This document shows positions 31,784-34,845 of a stretch of 34,845 nt of DNA, in pieces; positions within the stretch are counted from its first letter, which is position 1, and every line of letters starts with the position of its first letter. The notes below the pieces were generated by a model. That model was not told the DNA's origin, ran no database searches, and saw only the letters and a program-made list of their open reading frames with translations. This stretch comes from Nannocystis pusilla. Its GTDB lineage: Bacteria > Myxococcota_A > Polyangia > Nannocystales > Nannocystaceae. The stretch lies in the NCBI RefSeq assembly GCF_020073745.1, contig NZ_JAIRAU010000042.1, positions 1 to 34,845 on the forward strand, given 5' to 3'. The translations under genes and the position numbers were made by a program.

Positions 31784-32061
31784 AGCGCGGATCCGATCCG
31801 AGGCGTGACCGGGGCGCCAGGGCTCATCGATCGCCCTGGCCTACATATCGCCGGTACGCTGACCATTCTTCACGAGCTCTCTCGCCGGGCAATGCACTCG
31901 GTGACGCGAACCACAGCAATTCATCCGCAGCCGGAGTTCGAGGCCAGGCGGATTCGCGGCTCCGGATCCGGCGCGACGACGCGGAACTGCGATTCGCCGA
32001 CGCCGACTGCGGCACGACGCGCTGCTGCTGCACCGGGCACATTGTGAACAGGCGCTGGCCG

Positions 32062-34740
32062 TCACGGGCCGGGCAGCTCGTCGCACGGCCCGGTGCTCTC
32101 CTCCGGGCCGAGGCAGACGACGAACAGGCGCTCGGGGGAGAGCGAGGCGGTGAACAGCGCGGCGAGCCGCGCGGGATCGATGTCGAGGGCCCTGCGGGCC
32201 TCGCTGCGGAAGTAGTCGAGCGGGAGCTTCTGCTGGACGAGGAAGGTGAGGCGATCGGCGAGGACGGCGCTGTCGGCGGCCTCGGCCAGCAGGCGGCCGG
32301 CGACGGGGCGCTGGGCGGCCGGCAGCTCGGCGGCGACGCCCTCGGGCGTGCGCAGGCGGGCGAAGGCGCGGCGCAACTCGGCCACGGCCGCGGCGAAGTG
32401 GCCGGCGTCGATGTTGCCGTGGAGCACCAGCAGCTCGGCGTCGCACAGCTCCTCGCGCGTGACGCCGAGGCCGTAGCTGACGCCGAGCTGCTCGCGCACG
32501 GCGCCGGTGGCGTTCTCGAGCAGCTGGCGCAGGAGCAGGACGGTCGCGCGGTCGCGCCGCAGCTCGGGCGGGACCACGAAGCCGAGGAACACGGTGACCT
32601 GCTCCGGCCGCTGGCCCTGGATCCGCTGCGTGCCGGGGCGCACGGCGGGCGCGCGACGGGCGGACGCGGGATCCTCGGCGGCCACGGGGAGGCTCCACGG
32701 CTCGACCGCGCGGCCGAACACGTCGTCGATGTGGGCGCGGGCGACGGCGTCGTCGAAGCCGCCGGCGACGATCAAGGTGGCAGCGCCGGCGCGGTAGTGC
32801 TTGCGGCGAAGGGCGGTGAGGTCGGGCATGACGAGGGCGTCGAAGTCGACGGCGTCGAGCTCGACGCAGCGGTCCAGGCTGAGGCGCGCGATCTGCTTGC
32901 GCTGGGGCTCGGCGCGCAGGCTGGCGGAGATGCCCTGAGACACCTCCTCGGCGGCCCAACTGCGGTATTCGGCGCTCAGGCGGCCGCCGACGACGACCCC
33001 GCCGATACCGCGGAGCAAATGATCGGTGTCGGCGGCCAGACCGCGCGCGTGAAAGATCGTCATGTCCGGAGCGATGGACAGATCGACGGTGGCTCCGGTG
33101 GCGCGGAGCCGCCGCAGCTCCTTGTCCGCCGGGCTCCTGGGCTCGGGCGCGAGGAGCATGGTGGCGACGACGGGCGCGAGGTACGGCTGCTCGGCGGGGG
33201 CGTCGGCGAACCCCGCCCCGACGATCAGGCGGACGTCGACCAGCGGGCTCGACGACGGGGCGAGGATGACGGTCAGGCCATTGGCCAGAGTGTACCGGGT
33301 GCTACGATTCGCGGCCGGGATCTCGGCCAGCAATTTGGCGGCGATCGCCGGGCTCGCCGCGACGGCGTGCGGGTCCTCGGGGAGGCGCACGACGTCGCGC
33401 AAGACGAGGCCCTCGGCGGGGTCGGCCGGCTCGAGCTCGATCACCTGGGCGCGGTCGCGGGCGAACAGCGCCCTGGCGGCGCCCGCCAGCGCCGCGGGGG
33501 TGATCGCGTCGAGCCGGCGCAGGTCGGTGGCGAGGACGCCGCGCCGCGAGTTCGGTGTGAGCTCGAGGTAACGCTCGGCGCGGGCGTCGAGGCGCTCGAG
33601 ACGGCGGGCGACGTCGATCCGCTGGCGCCGGAGCAGGGCCGCGGCCTGCTTGCGATCGGCGGTGTCCTTCTGCACCTCCGCGAGGGTCTCCCACAACAGG
33701 TCCTCGCTGGCCGCGCGCTGGTCGGGCGTCGTGACCGTGGCGAACAGCGCCAGCATGGGCGCGTCGGCGCCGCCGAGCTGCTCGAGGGAAAATCCGCGGA
33801 CCCCGAAGCGCGCGCGGGCGGCGTCGGCGAGGGCACGTTCGACCATGTCGACGAGGACCTGGGCGAGCCGGCCGTCGTCGCTGTCGTGCGGGGGCAGGGG
33901 GAACACGAGGGCCGTGCCGCTGTGGGTAGAGAGGCCGGCGAGGGTCCGTCGGGCCGGGCGAGCCGGGACCGGCGGCGCGGCGACTTGTGGGGCTGTCGGA
34001 CGCGGCGCGAGCGGCCGCAGCGTAGCTTCGGCGGCCCCCACGACCTGGTCGTGGGTGACGCCGCCGGTCACGACGACGGCGGCGTTGCCCGGGGTGAATC
34101 GATCGCGGAGATAGCCGCAGGCGTCGGCGGCGGTCAGCCGCGAGAGCGTGGCCCGGGTGCCGCCGAAGGCGTGCGCGTAGGGGTGATCCGGCGGATAGAT
34201 CGACTCGAGGAGCTGCTGATAGGCGTCGAGCGAGGCGCCCAATCGCTGCTGGAGCTCGCTCATGACGACGTTGCGCTCGCGCGTGAACTGCTCCGGGCTG
34301 ACCTCGCAACGGCCGCTGAGGACGAACGCGAACAGCCCGAGCACGGTGGGCAGGTGCGCGGCGACGGTGGTGGCGGACATGTCGACGATGTCGCCGTCCG
34401 TGGTCGCCTTGTAGGCGAGGGCCTCCTCCGCGAGCGCGTCGCACACGGTCCGGCCGTCGGGCAGCGGCAGCGCGCACAGGACGATGTGCTCGCTGAGGTG
34501 CGCGAGGCCGGCCTGATGCTTCGCCTCGTTGCGCGCGCCGGCCCGCACGCGCATGTGCACCTGGACGAGATCGCCGGAGAGGTCGGGCGCGACGACCAGG
34601 CGGAGGCCGTTGGCGTAGTCGACGACGACGCCCTCGGGCCGGTCGTCGAAGCTCCTCGCCGGCCGCGGCAGCCGGGCCGCGCCGCAGCCGACGAGGAGCA
34701 GCCCGGCGAACAAGGCGAGGAGCGCGCGCGCGCGAAGCAT
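32062..34740 (-). CDS. M16 family zinc metalloprotease lipoprotein, 892 aa
   Basis: The signal peptide ends LLVGC19, a clear lipobox. The first M16 domain (about residues 35-250) has the inverted zinc motif H81-LS-E84-H85 and E162 (ERNVVMSELQQR) exactly 76 residues after H85, the classical HxxEH(x)76E spacing, so it should be active. The second M16-like half (from about residue 500, RYTLANGLTVILAPSSSPLV) lacks HxxEH and is probably the structural partner domain, as in single-chain two-repeat pitrilysins and mitochondrial processing-peptidase-like proteins. It would degrade or process peptides at the cell surface or periplasm. It stands alone, with about 280 bp of non-coding sequence downstream. 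Confidence 0.9.
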   Translation of the reverse strand: MLRARALLALFAGLLLVGCGAARLPRPARSFDDRPEGVVVDYANGLRLVVAPDLSGDLVQVHMRVRAGARNEAKHQAGLAHLSEHIVLCALPLPDGRTVCDALAEEALAYKATTDGDIVDMSATTVAAHLPTVLGLFAFVLSGRCEVSPEQFTRERNVVMSELQQRLGASLDAYQQLLESIYPPDHPYAHAFGGTRATLSRLTAADACGYLRDRFTPGNAAVVVTGGVTHDQVVGAAEATLRPLAPRPTAPQVAAPPVPARPARRTLAGLSTHSGTALVFPLPPHDSDDGRLAQVLVDMVERALADAARARFGVRGFSLEQLGGADAPMLALFATVTTPDQRAASEDLLWETLAEVQKDTADRKQAAALLRRQRIDVARRLERLDARAERYLELTPNSRRGVLATDLRRLDAITPAALAGAARALFARDRAQVIELEPADPAEGLVLRDVVRLPEDPHAVAASPAIAAKLLAEIPAANRSTRYTLANGLTVILAPSSSPLVDVRLIVGAGFADAPAEQPYLAPVVATMLLAPEPRSPADKELRRLRATGATVDLSIAPDMTIFHARGLAADTDHLLRGIGGVVVGGRLSAEYRSWAAEEVSQGISASLRAEPQRKQIARLSLDRCVELDAVDFDALVMPDLTALRRKHYRAGAATLIVAGGFDDAVARAHIDDVFGRAVEPWSLPVAAEDPASARRAPAVRPGTQRIQGQRPEQVTVFLGFVVPPELRRDRATVLLLRQLLENATGAVREQLGVSYGLGVTREELCDAELLVLHGNIDAGHFAAAVAELRRAFARLRTPEGVAAELPAAQRPVAGRLLAEAADSAVLADRLTFLVQQKLPLDYFRSEARRALDIDPARLAALFTASLSPERLFVVCLGPEESTGPCDELPGP

Positions 34741-34845
34741 GGGCCCGATGGTGACGCATTCTCTCGCGGCCCGCCATCGCGGCGGAGCGCGACGCGGGCG
34801 TGGCACCAGCGGCCGCGTACGCTCGAGTGGTCCTCGCATATCGAG

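Overview
The window is very GC-rich, nearly every codon ends in G or C, and it is packed with lipoproteins built as lipobox, then a Thr/Ser-rich linker, then an extracellular domain. Several carry the Cys-rich motif CGDGxxDPGExCDDG that is common in myxobacteria. Together with fibro-slime, IgGFc-binding-like and glycine-rich domains, this points to a myxobacterium, most likely of the Nannocystis/Plesiocystis/Enhygromyxa group (inference from gene content; no rRNA gene is present).

Layout. 1-10.0 kb: mostly leftward surface or envelope genes (partial lipoprotein, small outer-membrane protein, fibro-slime lipoprotein, VWA lipoprotein, L-domain/LRR-like lipoprotein, an unknown protein, IgGFc-like lipoprotein) and one rightward degenerate metallo-beta-lactamase-fold lipoprotein. 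10.4-14.5 kb: a leftward operon of a TetR regulator with two tandem HTH domains, a rifampin-phosphotransferase-like enzyme and a half-length permease, with an 18-bp palindrome at the regulator start. 15.2-16.5 kb: an unknown protein and a hemerythrin. 17.4-19.4 kb: a rightward TetR-cytochrome P450 operon behind a 25-bp palindromic operator. 19.4-24.2 kb: an M19-dipeptidase-like lipoprotein, a frameshifted outer-membrane protein gene, a DUF421 membrane protein with a partner, and a second hemerythrin. 24.3-29.5 kb: a small secreted protein, Cu/Zn superoxide dismutase, a beta-propeller-like lipoprotein, a haloalkane dehalogenase and an unknown protein interrupted in frame by a long palindrome. 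29.7-34.7 kb: a lipoprotein with a distant pyroglutamyl-peptidase-like pattern, a glycine-rich protein and a two-domain M16 protease lipoprotein.

The most unusual content is not in the genes. (1) A family of intergenic elements has CATG (or near-CATG) every 14 bp, with a palindromic unit CATG-TYC-N4-RRA-CATG. It occurs as four-unit arrays at 10443-10488, 29471-29516 and 30789-30834, and as single or degenerate units at four other sites. (2) Two copies of a long structured palindromic repeat (5205-5479 and 10141-10413, opposite orientation) differ by compensatory substitutions inside a 26-bp stem. (3) A 162-nt single palindrome (28888-29049, exactly 54 codons) lies in frame within a protein gene, resembling in principle the palindromic elements that invade rickettsial genes. 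No tRNA, rRNA, CRISPR array, transposase or integrase was seen.
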